Shown here piece after piece: positions 36,187 through 44,132 of a stretch of 64,000 nt of DNA. The DNA comes from Streptomyces rimosus subsp. rimosus (GTDB lineage: Bacteria; Actinomycetota; Actinomycetes; Streptomycetales; Streptomycetaceae): NCBI RefSeq assembly GCF_000720725.1, contig NZ_JOCQ01000003.1, positions 114,208 through 178,207 of the forward strand, given 5' to 3'. Each line of letters begins with the position of its first letter. The first letter of the stretch is position 1. A program made the position numbers and the translations under genes. Below the pieces are notes generated by a model. That model was not told the origin of the DNA and did not search any database. It worked only from the letters and a program-made list of their open reading frames with translations.

Positions 36187-36600
36187 TCACTTCTTGCGCT
36201 GAGCGAAGCGCAGCATATTGCCCGCGGGGTCGCGGAAGGCACAGTCCCGGACCCCGTACGGCTGGTCGACCGGCTCCTGGAGCACTTCGGCGCCCGAGGC
36301 CTGGACGCGCTCGAAGACGGCGTCCACGTCGTCGGACGAGAAGATCACGCCGCGCAGCATGCCCTTGGCGAGCAGCTCCGCCATGGCCTGCCGGTCGGCC
36401 GGCGAGGCGTTCGGGTCCGCGAGCGGCGGCTCCAGCACGATCTCCACGCCGGGCTGCGACGGCGAGCCGACCGTCACCCAGCGCATCCCCTCGAACTTGA
36501 CGTCGTTGCGCACCTCCAGGCCGAGCACGTCGCGGTAGAAGGGCAGCGCCTTGTCGTGATCGTCGACGGCGATGAAGCAGGTGGAAAGGTGAATGTCCAT
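36187..36600 (-). CDS. VOC/glyoxalase-superfamily protein
   Basis: 137 residues with two beta-alpha-beta-beta-beta modules: LSTCFIAVDDHDKALPFYRD and VFERVQASGAEVLQEPVDQP, ending CAFRDPAGNMLRFAQ. Members bind a metal and act in resistance, isomerisation or ring cleavage; the substrate cannot be told. It lies downstream of the AraC gene, a recurrent pairing in actinomycetes, and the regulator probably controls it. Confidence 0.9.
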   Translation of the reverse strand: MDIHLSTCFIAVDDHDKALPFYRDVLGLEVRNDVKFEGMRWVTVGSPSQPGVEIVLEPPLADPNASPADRQAMAELLAKGMLRGVIFSSDDVDAVFERVQASGAEVLQEPVDQPYGVRDCAFRDPAGNMLRFAQRKK

Positions 36601-36660
36601 GCGCAACACGCTACGGCGGGGCCGTGCGCCGCGCTTCTCCATTCGTGACCGGTTGGAGGC

Positions 36661-36721
36661 GGGCACCGGGTGGGGCTCCGGGCGGGTTCCGGACGGGGCT
36701 CCGGGCGGGGCTCCGGGCGGC
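36661..36721. repeat. G-rich repeated GGGGCTCCGGGCGG
   Basis: Three near-copies between the VOC and AraC genes give many consecutive G-runs on the + strand, a candidate G-quadruplex. The end overlaps the Gly/Asp-rich tail of the AraC gene. Confidence 0.5.
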
Positions 36722-37162
36722 TCAGCGGTCGCCGCCGTCGCCGCCGTCACCGTCAGCGGCGGGCGGCGGCCCGTTCCGCACCGGCCGCGTGTAGATCTTG
36801 GCGACACAGGCCGGAATCGCCGCCCCCGGCTCGTGCGAACGCGCCCGGTACGCGCTCGGGCTCTCCCCCACCAGCTCGGTGAACCGCGAACTGAACGACC
36901 CCAGCGACGTACACCCCACCGCGAAGCAGACCTCCGTCACCGACAGGTCCCCCCGCCGTAGCAGCGCCTTGGCCCGCTCGATCCGGCGCGTCATCAGGTA
37001 GCTGTACGGCGTCTCCCCGTAAGCGGCACGAAAACTCCGCGAGAAGTGCCCCGACGACATATGCGCCGCCCGCGCCAGCGCCGGCACGTCCAGCGGCTGC
37101 GCGTAGTCCCGATCCATCAGGTCCCGCGCCCGCCGCAGCTGGACCAGGTCTTGCAGATTCAC
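36722..37162 (-). CDS. AraC-family regulator
   Basis: 146 residues consisting almost entirely of the double helix-turn-helix (LDVPALARAAHMSSGHFSRS; LSVTEVCFAVGCTSLGSFSS; GESPSAYRAR). There is no N-terminal sensing domain. The Gly/Asp-rich end (DGDGGDGGDR) is low-complexity. It is probably an activator of the VOC gene. Confidence 0.92.
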   Translation of the reverse strand: MNLQDLVQLRRARDLMDRDYAQPLDVPALARAAHMSSGHFSRSFRAAYGETPYSYLMTRRIERAKALLRRGDLSVTEVCFAVGCTSLGSFSSRFTELVGESPSAYRARSHEPGAAIPACVAKIYTRPVRNGPPPAADGDGGDGGDR

Positions 37163-37166
37163 CGGG

Positions 37167-37493
37167 TCAGGATCGCACGGAGCGCGTGGCGGACGCTGTG
37201 ACCTGCGCGGCTTCGCGCTCGGCGACGAACTGGTCGAGGAGGCCGAACAGGGTCTTGATCGCGTGGTCGTCCTGCTCGGGGAGACAGGTGCTGCATACGT
37301 ATTCCCTCTCTCCGAAGGTATGGCGCGCGTGGTCTGTCCCGGAGCCGGGGGCGCTCATCAGATCGCCCAGCTCATCGGGCGACCTCCCTTGAACGTCGAG
37401 CAACAGCTCATGGTCGTGCGCCCGGTGCAGGCACCGGAGCAGGTAGGTTGCTCCGGTCAGATGGTGACAGCAGCCCGCACCCCAACTGGCCAC
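37167..37493 (-). CDS. Hypothetical protein with CxxC (start uncertain)
   Basis: At most 108 residues from GTG 37493; no ribosome site is evident, and the true start may be elsewhere. The C-terminal half (FGEREYVCSTCLPEQDDHAI, LFGLLDQFVAEREAAQ) has protein-like codon use, a CSTC pair and His residues. The stop lies 4 nt before the AraC start, suggesting one transcript. I recognise no family. Confidence 0.4.
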   Translation of the reverse strand: MASWGAGCCHHLTGATYLLRCLHRAHDHELLLDVQGRSPDELGDLMSAPGSGTDHARHTFGEREYVCSTCLPEQDDHAIKTLFGLLDQFVAEREAAQVTASATRSVRS

Positions 37494-37518
37494 GGGTGAC
37501 GAGGCGGAGGACCGGATC

Positions 37519-37887
37519 ATGAGGCGCGAAGACCTTGCGGCCATGCTCGGCGGACAGACGTCGGCATGCGGGGCCGCGCGGGAGGCGCTGCTCGCCGGGG
37601 GTGCTTTCATCGTCTGGGACGGTACGGTCACCGCCGGCCGGCTCGCGCAAGTCTACCGGGCCCGGCTCCGCCGCACCCTACGGCGCGGCCGGCCGACACA
37701 GGGCCTCGCCGCCACCGTCCAGATCCTCGAAGATGCGGAGCAGCGCCCGCTTCGTATCGGCCGGATCGACACCGCGGACAGGTCGTGGTCGTTCACGCTC
37801 TTTCTCGACGCTGCGGCGACTGCCGTAGTGGCCTGTACCGGCGTCGCGTTGGGCGTCCGGTCCTCGTCAGGTACGGACCTCACGTAA
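37519..37887 (+). CDS. Hypothetical protein (122 aa)
   Basis: ATG with GGAGG at 8 nt. The product starts MRREDLAAMLGGQTSACGAA and has a hydrophobic segment near its end (DAAATAVVACTGVALGV). It is divergent from the gene at 37167-37493. No domain is recognised; the good start supports a real gene. Confidence 0.55.
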   Translation: MRREDLAAMLGGQTSACGAAREALLAGGAFIVWDGTVTAGRLAQVYRARLRRTLRRGRPTQGLAATVQILEDAEQRPLRIGRIDTADRSWSFTLFLDAAATAVVACTGVALGVRSSSGTDLT

Positions 37888-37891
37888 CGCC

Positions 37892-38497
37892 TCAACCCGC
37901 GCGGGAAGGGGCCCGGCCCGCTGCTCCCTTCCGCGTCCGAACCCGCTCAGCAGCCCACGCCCACGCCCCCACCAGCACGGCCGCACCGGCCGCGTACACC
38001 GGTAGCCACAGGGTCGTGGTGGCGGACAGGCAGTCGGCCACGGCGGCATGGCTGTGGGCGTCCTGGGCCTGGGCCAAGGCGGCGCCGTCGCGGCCTGCCA
38101 GGTTCGCCAGTGCCGCCTCCGTGCGGATGCTCTCGTACGTACCCAGCGCGGGGCATCTGGCACGGGTGCCCGGCATCGGGAACAGCCATGACCAGCGTTG
38201 CAGCATGGGGGCCAGCGCGATCGCCACGCACAGGCCGACGACCAGCGAGTACGCGGCCAGGTTCCGTACGGACGCGGACCAGAGGCCGGGCCGCCACGTC
38301 GGCAGCCGGTAGAAGGAGAAGATCACTGCCAGCAGCGTGACGCCGATGTAGGTGGCGAACCACTGCCACGAACCCTGCGCGAGCGCGGCCGTCAGCACGG
38401 CGGCCAGTCCGATGCCGATGACGCCCGGCTGGCCGGCGTCATGGCCGGAGCTGTCGGGTGCCGGGCTCCGGGCTCCTCGGCGGCTGAGATCGTCCAC
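37892..38497 (-). CDS. Multi-pass membrane protein of unknown function
   Basis: 201 residues, GTG after AGGAG. There are about four hydrophobic helices (VIGIGLAAVLTAALAQG, FATYIGVTLLAVIFSFY, YSLVVGLCVAIALAP and TLWLPVYAAGAAVLVGAW) with a hydrophilic loop containing two Cys between helices 3 and 4. It is convergent with the preceding gene, with 4 nt between stops. Confidence 0.75.
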   Translation of the reverse strand: MDDLSRRGARSPAPDSSGHDAGQPGVIGIGLAAVLTAALAQGSWQWFATYIGVTLLAVIFSFYRLPTWRPGLWSASVRNLAAYSLVVGLCVAIALAPMLQRWSWLFPMPGTRARCPALGTYESIRTEAALANLAGRDGAALAQAQDAHSHAAVADCLSATTTLWLPVYAAGAAVLVGAWAWAAERVRTRKGAAGRAPSRAG

Positions 38498-38704
38498 GGT
38501 TGCTCCTGCCTGGTCCGGCTCTCAGCATCCGGACACATCGCACCGACGGCCTGCCGCCATGCCGGAACGGCCCGGAGGACTGGCCCAAATGGAGGGCTCT
38601 CGCCTGGTTTTCAGCTGATATCCAGCCGGGCGGACCGTCTCTTTCCCACGGACCGCGGCGAATTCCGGTGGCGCTCCGCCGCCGTCACCGGCCAGGATCG
38701 CGGC

Positions 38705-39265
38705 ATGCGTGCCTTCCTGGAAACCGGCCGGCTGGTGCTGCGCCCGTTCACCGCCGACGACACCGACCGCCTCTTCGCGCTCGACAACGACCCGGACGTC
38801 ATGCGCTTCATCAACGGCGGCCGGCCCACGAGCCGCGAGGCGATCGTGGAGCGGACCTTGCCGCGGCTCCTGCACGACCACCCGTGTTTCGCGACGCGCG
38901 GCTTTTGGGCGGCGCAGGAGAAGAGGGCCGGGGTTTTCCTGGGGTGGTTCGAGTTCCGGCCACTGGAAGACGACAGCCCCGCCGTGGTCGAACTCGGCTA
39001 CCGTCTCAACAAGGCGGCTTGGGGCCGCGGTTACGCCACCGAAGGAGCCCGAGCGCTCATCGACAAGGGTTTCACCGAACTCGCGGTGGAGCGGGTGACC
39101 GCGAACACCATGGCGGTCAATCGGGCGTCTCGGCGGGTGATGGAGAAGTCCGGCCTGTCCTTTCTCCGCTCCTTCACCGGCGACTGGCCGGAGGCAATTC
39201 CCGGCTCGGAACACGGTGAGGTGGAGTACGTACTCACGCGGGACGAGTGGGAGCGGCGGCGTTAG
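38705..39265 (+). CDS. GNAT acetyltransferase, RimJ/RimL-like
   Basis: 186 residues: ETGRLVLRPFTADDTDRLFA at the start, the acetyl-CoA loop AAWGRGYATEGARALID, and AVERVTANTMAVNRASRRVM then EKSGLSFLRS. Acceptors in this group are protein N-termini or small amines. The ATG has no strong ribosome site. Confidence 0.9.
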   Translation: MRAFLETGRLVLRPFTADDTDRLFALDNDPDVMRFINGGRPTSREAIVERTLPRLLHDHPCFATRGFWAAQEKRAGVFLGWFEFRPLEDDSPAVVELGYRLNKAAWGRGYATEGARALIDKGFTELAVERVTANTMAVNRASRRVMEKSGLSFLRSFTGDWPEAIPGSEHGEVEYVLTRDEWERRR

Positions 39266-39270
39266 GGCAC

Positions 39271-39300
39271 TTCTCCGGGGTCAGCGCGCAGACCGGAGAA
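39271..39300. terminator. Bidirectional hairpin between convergent genes
   Basis: TTCTCCGG and CCGGAGAA form an 8-bp stem with a 14-nt loop, between the GNAT and HxlR genes. Confidence 0.6.
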
Positions 39301-39340
39301 ATCGCCTGCGGGGGTCTGACCATCCAGCAGTGACGGCGTT

Positions 39341-39706
39341 TCAGTCGGCGTTCTTCTCCGCAAGGGCGGCGGGCCCATGGAGGTGGGGGTCCTGGACGGA
39401 TTCGCCCCACTGCGCCATCGCATCGAGCACCGTGCGCAGTTGCTGTCCGAGCGGCGTGAGCTCGTATTCGACGCGCGGTGGCACCTCTGCGTGGACGGAG
39501 CGGGTCACGATCCCGTACGCCTCGAACCTTCGCAGTCGGCTGGTCAGAGTATGCGGGCTGATTCCGGGAAGCGCGTCGCGCAGTTCGGAGAAACGGCGCT
39601 TGCCCGGCAGCAGCTCGCGTACGACCAGGGTCGCCCACGGCCCTTCCAGTACGGCCAGGAACCGGGCGACCCCGCATTCGGGAAGTCGGGGGATGTTCGT
39701 GGTCAC
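39341..39706 (-). CDS. HxlR-family transcriptional regulator
   Basis: 121 residues from GTG 39706. Motifs: CGVARFLAVLEGPWATLVVR, FSELRDALPGISPHTLTSRL and VEYELTPLGQQL, with the conserved N-terminal Cys. An upstream ATG (39772) would give 143 residues but would cross the operator-like region and use two TTA codons, so I prefer the GTG. It is divergent from the NmrA-like gene it probably regulates. Confidence 0.88.
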   Translation of the reverse strand: MTTNIPRLPECGVARFLAVLEGPWATLVVRELLPGKRRFSELRDALPGISPHTLTSRLRRFEAYGIVTRSVHAEVPPRVEYELTPLGQQLRTVLDAMAQWGESVQDPHLHGPAALAEKNAD

Positions 39707-39722
39707 ACCGCGGACACTACGC

Positions 39723-39765
39723 CATTGGTGCAGTTGATGTAATCGATGCATCGTGTGCACTAATG
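39723..39765. promoter_or_regulatory. Divergent operator between HxlR and NmrA-like genes
   Basis: CATTGGTGCA (39723-39732) and TGCACTAATG (39756-39765) form a 10-bp inverted repeat with one mismatch. Inside it lies the perfect palindrome CGATGCATCG (39744-39753). The patch is AT-rich relative to its surroundings. Confidence 0.55.
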
Positions 39766-39770
39766 GCTTC

Positions 39771-40634
39771 ATGAGCTACGTGATCCATGGCGCCGCAGGT
39801 GCTCAGGGCGCCCCCGTGCTGGCCAAGTTGACGTCCGCCGGCAAGCCGGTCGTGGCTGTGGGCCGCAAGCCCGGAACCCGCCCCGACGGCACTCCGGTCG
39901 TCGCAGCCGACTACACCTCCGTCCAGGATCTGGCCCGCATCTACGCGGGGGCCGACGGCGTCTTCGTGCATCTGCCCGTCACCGCCGAGGAGGACCGGCT
40001 GGCCTACGCACACAGCATCGTCGCCGCCCTCTCCCGGGCGAGGCCCCGCCGGGTGGTGGTCTCCACCAGCGGAGAAATCGTCGACGGCCCCCACCCACAG
40101 CTCCTGGCCCCGCATGGCTCCGCCATCCGGACCCTCATACGCGGCCTGGCAGAAACCGGCCTGTCGCACGCGGTGATCGCGCCACGGCTCTTCCTGGAGA
40201 ACCTGCTTCTGCCGTTGGTCCTGGACACCATGCGCACCCGGGGAAAGCTGCGCTATCCGCCGGCCGCGGACTTCCCGGTCTCCTGGTCGTCACACCTGGA
40301 CAACGCCGATGTCGTCGCCGCCCTGTTCGACCGCCCCGACATCACCGGCACGATCGGCGTGGGCCAGTACCCGGGAATTACGGGCCCGGACCTCGCCCGG
40401 GTCTTCTCCGACCACCTCGGCCGGCACGTCGCCTATGAGCCGCTCACCCCCGAGGAGTTCGGCCGCCTGGTCACCCCCGTCGTCGGAGGCGCGGGAGCGG
40501 CCGCGGTCACCGCTCTGTACCAGCGGCTCGCGACGGCGCCGGACCACACCATCAGCGAGCACAACAGCGCCCAGCGGATTCTGGGTCTGAAGCCGCGCAC
40601 CACCGCCCAGTGGCTCGCGCAGGTCGGCCTGTAG
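39771..40634 (+). CDS. NmrA/QOR2-like NAD(P)-binding protein
   Basis: 287 residues of an atypical short-chain dehydrogenase: the dinucleotide loop is IHGAAGAQGAPVLAKL, followed by VVAVGRKPG and GVFVHLPV, with no catalytic YxxxK evident. Such proteins act as redox sensors or quinone/azo reductases. The divergent HxlR gene and the shared operator suggest thiol- or quinone-responsive control. The ATG lies 6 nt after the operator dyad, so the mRNA leader is very short. Confidence 0.87.
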   Translation: MSYVIHGAAGAQGAPVLAKLTSAGKPVVAVGRKPGTRPDGTPVVAADYTSVQDLARIYAGADGVFVHLPVTAEEDRLAYAHSIVAALSRARPRRVVVSTSGEIVDGPHPQLLAPHGSAIRTLIRGLAETGLSHAVIAPRLFLENLLLPLVLDTMRTRGKLRYPPAADFPVSWSSHLDNADVVAALFDRPDITGTIGVGQYPGITGPDLARVFSDHLGRHVAYEPLTPEEFGRLVTPVVGGAGAAAVTALYQRLATAPDHTISEHNSAQRILGLKPRTTAQWLAQVGL

Positions 40635-40717
40635 CCGACCGGGAGCGCTCTTGGCAAGAACACTCCCCCGGTCGGCCCCACCGGCGACTCCACCCCATCC
40701 ACAGCAGAGGAAAGAAC

Positions 40718-41068
40718 ATGAAGCCGCAAGATGTGCACCGGCTCTTCGCCGAATACCTCAAGGACCGGGACCTCGACGGGTTGGGTTCCCTGTTCGATGA
40801 CCATGCCGTCTTCATACCGGGAGCGGGACACGAGCCGGTCCGCGGCAGGGAAAGCATCAAGAAAGCGCTGAAGCCCTACCTCGACTCACCCGGCACCATG
40901 GAAATGGGGGCTACGTCAGTCCACCAGAACGGCGACTTGGCCATGGTCGAGGCGAGATGGCGGATCACCGGCGAGGACGGCATCACCGAAGGAAAGGCGC
41001 TTGAGGTAATGAAGAGGACGAGCGCGGGAAACTGGGTATACGTCATCGACAACCCCTACAGCGTCTGA
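40718..41068 (+). CDS. NTF2-like/SnoaL-type small protein
   Basis: 116 residues: VHRLFAEYLKDRDLDGLGSL, DDHAVFIPGAGHEPVRGRES and MVEARWRITGEDG give the cone-shaped NTF2 fold. ATG with AGAGGAAAG. Probably co-transcribed with the NmrA-like gene 83 nt upstream. The substrate is unknown. Confidence 0.88.
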   Translation: MKPQDVHRLFAEYLKDRDLDGLGSLFDDHAVFIPGAGHEPVRGRESIKKALKPYLDSPGTMEMGATSVHQNGDLAMVEARWRITGEDGITEGKALEVMKRTSAGNWVYVIDNPYSV

Positions 41069-41081
41069 GGGTCGTCGACCC

Positions 41082-41109
41082 GGCGGGTGCAGCGCATGCT
41101 GCACCCGCC
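41082..41109. terminator. Strong bidirectional terminator
   Basis: GGCGGGTGCAGC and GCTGCACCCGCC form a perfect 12-bp stem with a GCAT loop between convergent genes. Confidence 0.85.
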
Positions 41110-41127
41110 TGAAGACGAAGGCGCCGC

Positions 41128-41502
41128 TCAGCTCAAGCGGGCCCGCAGCAGGCAGAATTCATTGCCCTCGGGGTCGGACAGAACATGCCAGGGCTCATCG
41201 CCGCTCTGGCCGACGTCGGCCGGCCGCGCCCCGAGTTTCAGGAGGCGTTCGAGTTCGGCGTCCTGGTCGCGGTCGGTGGCGTTGACGTCGAAATGCAGCC
41301 GCAACTGCCCCGTCCTGGGCTCGGCGGCGGGCACGAAGACCAGGGTCGGCTGCAATCCGCCGAACCCTTCCCGTGGTCCGATCTCCACCGCGCCGCCGTC
41401 ATCGGGATCGAGCACGACGAAGTCCAGCACCTCGCACCAGAACGCCGCCAGCCCTTGCGGGTCCCGGGCGGGAATTATCAGTTCGGAAATGCGACAGGCC
41501 AT
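41128..41502 (-). CDS. VOC-family protein (glyoxalase-like)
   Basis: 124 residues: ISELIIPARDPQGLAAFWCE, LDFVVLDPDDGGAVEIGP and HVLSDPEGNEFCLL are the usual features of the single-domain glyoxalase-like group. Function unknown. Confidence 0.9.
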   Translation of the reverse strand: MACRISELIIPARDPQGLAAFWCEVLDFVVLDPDDGGAVEIGPREGFGGLQPTLVFVPAAEPRTGQLRLHFDVNATDRDQDAELERLLKLGARPADVGQSGDEPWHVLSDPEGNEFCLLRARLS

Positions 41503-41594
41503 GGCCAGACCCTACGGGGCATCAACTGCGTCCGGGTAGACCTGTGCTGGCTTTCGCTGGGCGAACAGCCGGGCGCAGATCGGGCCAGTGGCCG

Positions 41595-42155
41595 CTATGC
41601 AGGATCACGCGATGATTGCCCAAGGCTTCCCGGGCGGAAGGCTGCGTCCGGGGCCAAGACTTCACCGTCTCGGACATCCACATCGGGGAAGACGCCGCCG
41701 AAGATGCCGGCATGGGCCGTGCGGTAGGGCATCGCTTCCGGGTAGCGCAGGCGCAACGTGGCAGCCCGCATGTGGAGCGTGTCGACGGTGGGTCCGCCCA
41801 CGGCCTTGCGCACCTGCTTGCTCCCTTCCCGCGACCAGATGTTCAGGCTGGTGAGCCGGAGCAGCGGCCTGTCCTGCTCATCGAGCAGGGCCAGCCAGTC
41901 CCGCGCGCTGATTGTTACCGACGTCGAGGTGCGGGGCGTAGAGCACCGTGGCGATGTCCCCGCGGGAATGCGGAGCTCCCTGCCGAGGATGCCGCGGTGC
42001 CGGACCTCCTTCTCCGTCACGGTGACGCTGCACGGACGGCCGATACGAGCCAGGACGAGGACGCACACGAGCGCCGTGACCGCGGCGACGAGCAGGTCGA
42101 CCGACCCCAGCCAGAGCCCGGCAGGCAGACCGGCCACCACGAGGACGCCCGCCAC
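41595..42155 (-). pseudogene. PH-like membrane protein with a probable double frameshift (start uncertain)
   Basis: The frame encodes two hydrophobic helices (VAGVLVVAGLPAGLWLGSV; LLVAAVTALVCVLVLA), then VTVTEKEVRHRGILGRELRI, typical of bacterial PH-like proteins. Next comes a stretch of implausible Ser/Thr/Arg (TSPRCSTPRTSTSVT). In the alternate frame the same bases read GDIATVLYAPHLDVGNNQ, which fits the family better, and the original frame becomes sensible again at LALLDEQDRPLLRLTSL. I place the start at GTG 42155 as a minimum. Sequencing error would also explain it. Confidence 0.45.
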
Positions 42156-42281
42156 GGCCCAGTGGTACCGCGTCGAGGCCCCTGAGTTGCCCGGCGCCTT
42201 CGAGGTTGACGGTGCCCCGTTTGTCAGTGGCTTCCGGCAGAATTTAGAGAGGGGGCGGCGACCAACAGCAGGAGAACAACA

Positions 42282-42800
42282 ATGGCGAGTGGTGGTTTCA
42301 AGGTCAACAAGCAAGGCATCAGGAGGATGATGCGAGAGATCCAGCGCGAGATGGACAAGCACCCGGTCACGGCGAAGGTCGAGTCAGACACCTCGGGAGT
42401 GTCTTTCGGCGGCAACAACATCTTCAACGGGCCCGTGATCCACGGAGACGTCAACGGTGCCCAGCTCGCCTGGGGTAACGCAGTTGCCCATCAGACACAG
42501 AGCCAGCAGCAGATCGCGCCCGGATTCGAAGCTATCGCTCAGGCCGTGGTCGACGCCCTGCGCGAACTGCCCGCGATGGGTGTCTCCGAGGAAGACCTCG
42601 AAGATGCAGCCACCGCCGGTGAAGAGGTCCTGAACGAGGTCGTCCAGGCGGAACCGGACCGTGGAAGGATCCGCCGCGCGGTGGCAGCGTTGAAGGGGTA
42701 CTTCGCGCCCATTGCCACCGGCGCGGTAACCGCCGCCGCTGCCGCTGGCTCCGAAGAGTCGGCTCGGACTGTCATCGAACGTCTCAGCGCCGCTCTCTAG
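42282..42800 (+). CDS. Unknown 172-aa protein with a GNNIFNGPVIHGDVNGAQ-type motif
   Basis: ATG with AGGAGAAC. The N-terminus is basic and helical (KQGIRRMMREIQREMDKHP). A glycine/asparagine-rich central stretch (residues about 48-67) reads NIFNGPVIHGDVNGAQLAWG and is followed by a Gln-rich linker (HQTQSQQQ). The C-terminal half is helical (EEDLEDAATAGEEVLNEVVQ) and ends with a weakly hydrophobic FAPIATGAVTAAAAAG segment. I do not recognise the family. Its base composition is a little lower in GC than the neighbours. It is divergent from the disrupted PH-like gene. Confidence 0.8.
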   Translation: MASGGFKVNKQGIRRMMREIQREMDKHPVTAKVESDTSGVSFGGNNIFNGPVIHGDVNGAQLAWGNAVAHQTQSQQQIAPGFEAIAQAVVDALRELPAMGVSEEDLEDAATAGEEVLNEVVQAEPDRGRIRRAVAALKGYFAPIATGAVTAAAAAGSEESARTVIERLSAAL

Positions 42801-42938
42801 CGCCGAGAGTCCGCATAGCCAGAACCCCTGGGATTCGATCACTTCGTCGATCAGTTCCAGGGGAATGGTCGCTTTTGCTGGGACCGGACAGCCGGCTTCG
42901 CCGGTGAAGCCTCCGCCCCCACCCCGACACAACCACTT

Positions 42939-42987
42939 TTGCTAGCACCCGCTTGCAATAGTTAGCACGATGCCGCACCATCGGGGT
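42939..42987 (+). promoter_or_regulatory. AT-rich promoter/operator region of the XRE gene
   Basis: The palindrome TGCTAGCA (42940-42947) and the related CTTGCAATAGTTAGCAC repeat a TTGC/TTAGCAC theme twice in 30 bp. They lie directly before the XRE gene, suggesting autoregulation. 42801-42938 shows nothing else. Confidence 0.45.
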
Positions 42988-43401
42988 ATGGCATCACTCA
43001 ACGTCGGCAACCTCGGCGAGTTCCTGCGGGAGCAGCGGCGCAATGCGCAGCTCAGCCTGCGGCAGCTCGCGGATGCCGCCGGGGTGTCCAACCCGTATCT
43101 CAGTCAGATCGAGCGCGGGCTGCGCAAGCCGAGCGCGGACATCCTGCAGCAGCTGGCCAAGGCGCTGCGGATCTCCGCCGAGACGCTGTACGTGCAGGCC
43201 GGGATCCTCGACGAGCGGAAGGTGGACGGGGTCGAGGTGCACACCGCGATCCTCACCGATCCGGCGCTGACCGAGCAGCAGAAGCAGGTGCTGCTGCAGA
43301 TCTACGAGTCCTTCCGCAAGGAGAACGGACACGGGAGCGGGAGCGGCGGCACGCCCGCCGCGGACGCCCGAGAGGCCGACGGTGACCCGCACGCCACCTG
43401 A
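42988..43401 (+). CDS. XRE-family helix-turn-helix regulator
   Basis: 137 residues: a Cro/CI-type domain (LGEFLREQRRNAQLSLRQLA; AGVSNPYLSQIERGLRKPSA), a middle helix region with VHTAILTDPALTEQQKQVLL, and a Gly/Ser-rich tail. ATG 42988 is chosen; an in-frame ATG at 42970 would add six residues and lies nearer the repeats. It is followed 34 nt later by the HbhA-like gene, probably in one operon. Confidence 0.9.
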   Translation: MASLNVGNLGEFLREQRRNAQLSLRQLADAAGVSNPYLSQIERGLRKPSADILQQLAKALRISAETLYVQAGILDERKVDGVEVHTAILTDPALTEQQKQVLLQIYESFRKENGHGSGSGGTPAADAREADGDPHAT

Positions 43402-43435
43402 GCGACCGACCACCGATTCCAGGAGGAACCACGCC

Positions 43436-44035
43436 ATGGCCATCACCGACGACGTCCGCAAGGCGCTGACCGACCCGACTCCGCTGTACGCCATCGCCGG
43501 CACCGTGGACTTCGCCGCCGAGAAGGCCAAGGAGATCCCGGGCCTGGTCGAGAAGATCCGCGAGGAGGCCCCCAAGCGGTTCGAGGCCGTCCGCAACACC
43601 GACCCGAAGACCGTCCAGGACCGCGTCAGCAAGGAGGCGAAGGAGGCGCAGGACTGGATCACCCGGCAGCTGAGCCTGCTCGACGCCGACTTCAAGAAGC
43701 TGAGCCAGCAGACGCAGGACCTCGTGCTCCAGGGCGTGGGCCGGGCGGCCGAGGCCGCCGTCAAGGCGCGTGAGGGCTACGAGGAGATGGCCGAGCGCGG
43801 CCGCAACGCGGTGCAGACGTGGCGGTCCGAGACCGCCGAGGCCACCGAGGACCTGGCGGTCGCGATCGAGCCGGAGCCCAAGCAGGAGCCCGTGACGGAG
43901 CCCGGCTCCGAGGGCGTGGCGGCTTCCGACGAGGCGAGCGGCACCGACGCGAAGGCGGCTGCCGCCAAGAAGACCGCCGCCACGAAGAAGACGACGGCCA
44001 AGAAGACCACGCCGTCGAGCGAGACCGGCAAGTAA
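43436..44035 (+). CDS. HbhA-like helical protein with Lys-rich tail
   Basis: 199 residues, ATG with AGGAGG. The N-terminal two-thirds is a long amphipathic coiled coil (GTVDFAAEKAKEIPGLVEKI; EAKEAQDWITRQLSLLDADF). The C-terminus has repeated AAKKT/TKKTTAKK units like heparin-binding hemagglutinin or histone-like tails. Mycobacterial HbhA acts at the surface and in lipid bodies; the function in Streptomyces is not known. Confidence 0.82.
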   Translation: MAITDDVRKALTDPTPLYAIAGTVDFAAEKAKEIPGLVEKIREEAPKRFEAVRNTDPKTVQDRVSKEAKEAQDWITRQLSLLDADFKKLSQQTQDLVLQGVGRAAEAAVKAREGYEEMAERGRNAVQTWRSETAEATEDLAVAIEPEPKQEPVTEPGSEGVAASDEASGTDAKAAAAKKTAATKKTTAKKTTPSSETGK

Positions 44036-44132
44036 CGCATCCGGCGGCCGCGGGCCGGGCACGCGCCGCGTGTCCGGCCCGTTCTCCGGGTACGGTGGGG
44101 CGGCGACGGACCGAGTCGAACGGGTGGTGGCA

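Noticed and set aside
39707..39772. Longer HxlR start at ATG 39772
   Set aside because: It would run through the operator dyads, overlap the divergent gene's start and need two TTA codons.
36000..43000. Mobile genomic island
   Set aside because: Content is variable and includes decayed genes nearby, but I see no integrase, transposase, direct-repeat ends or strong composition shift.
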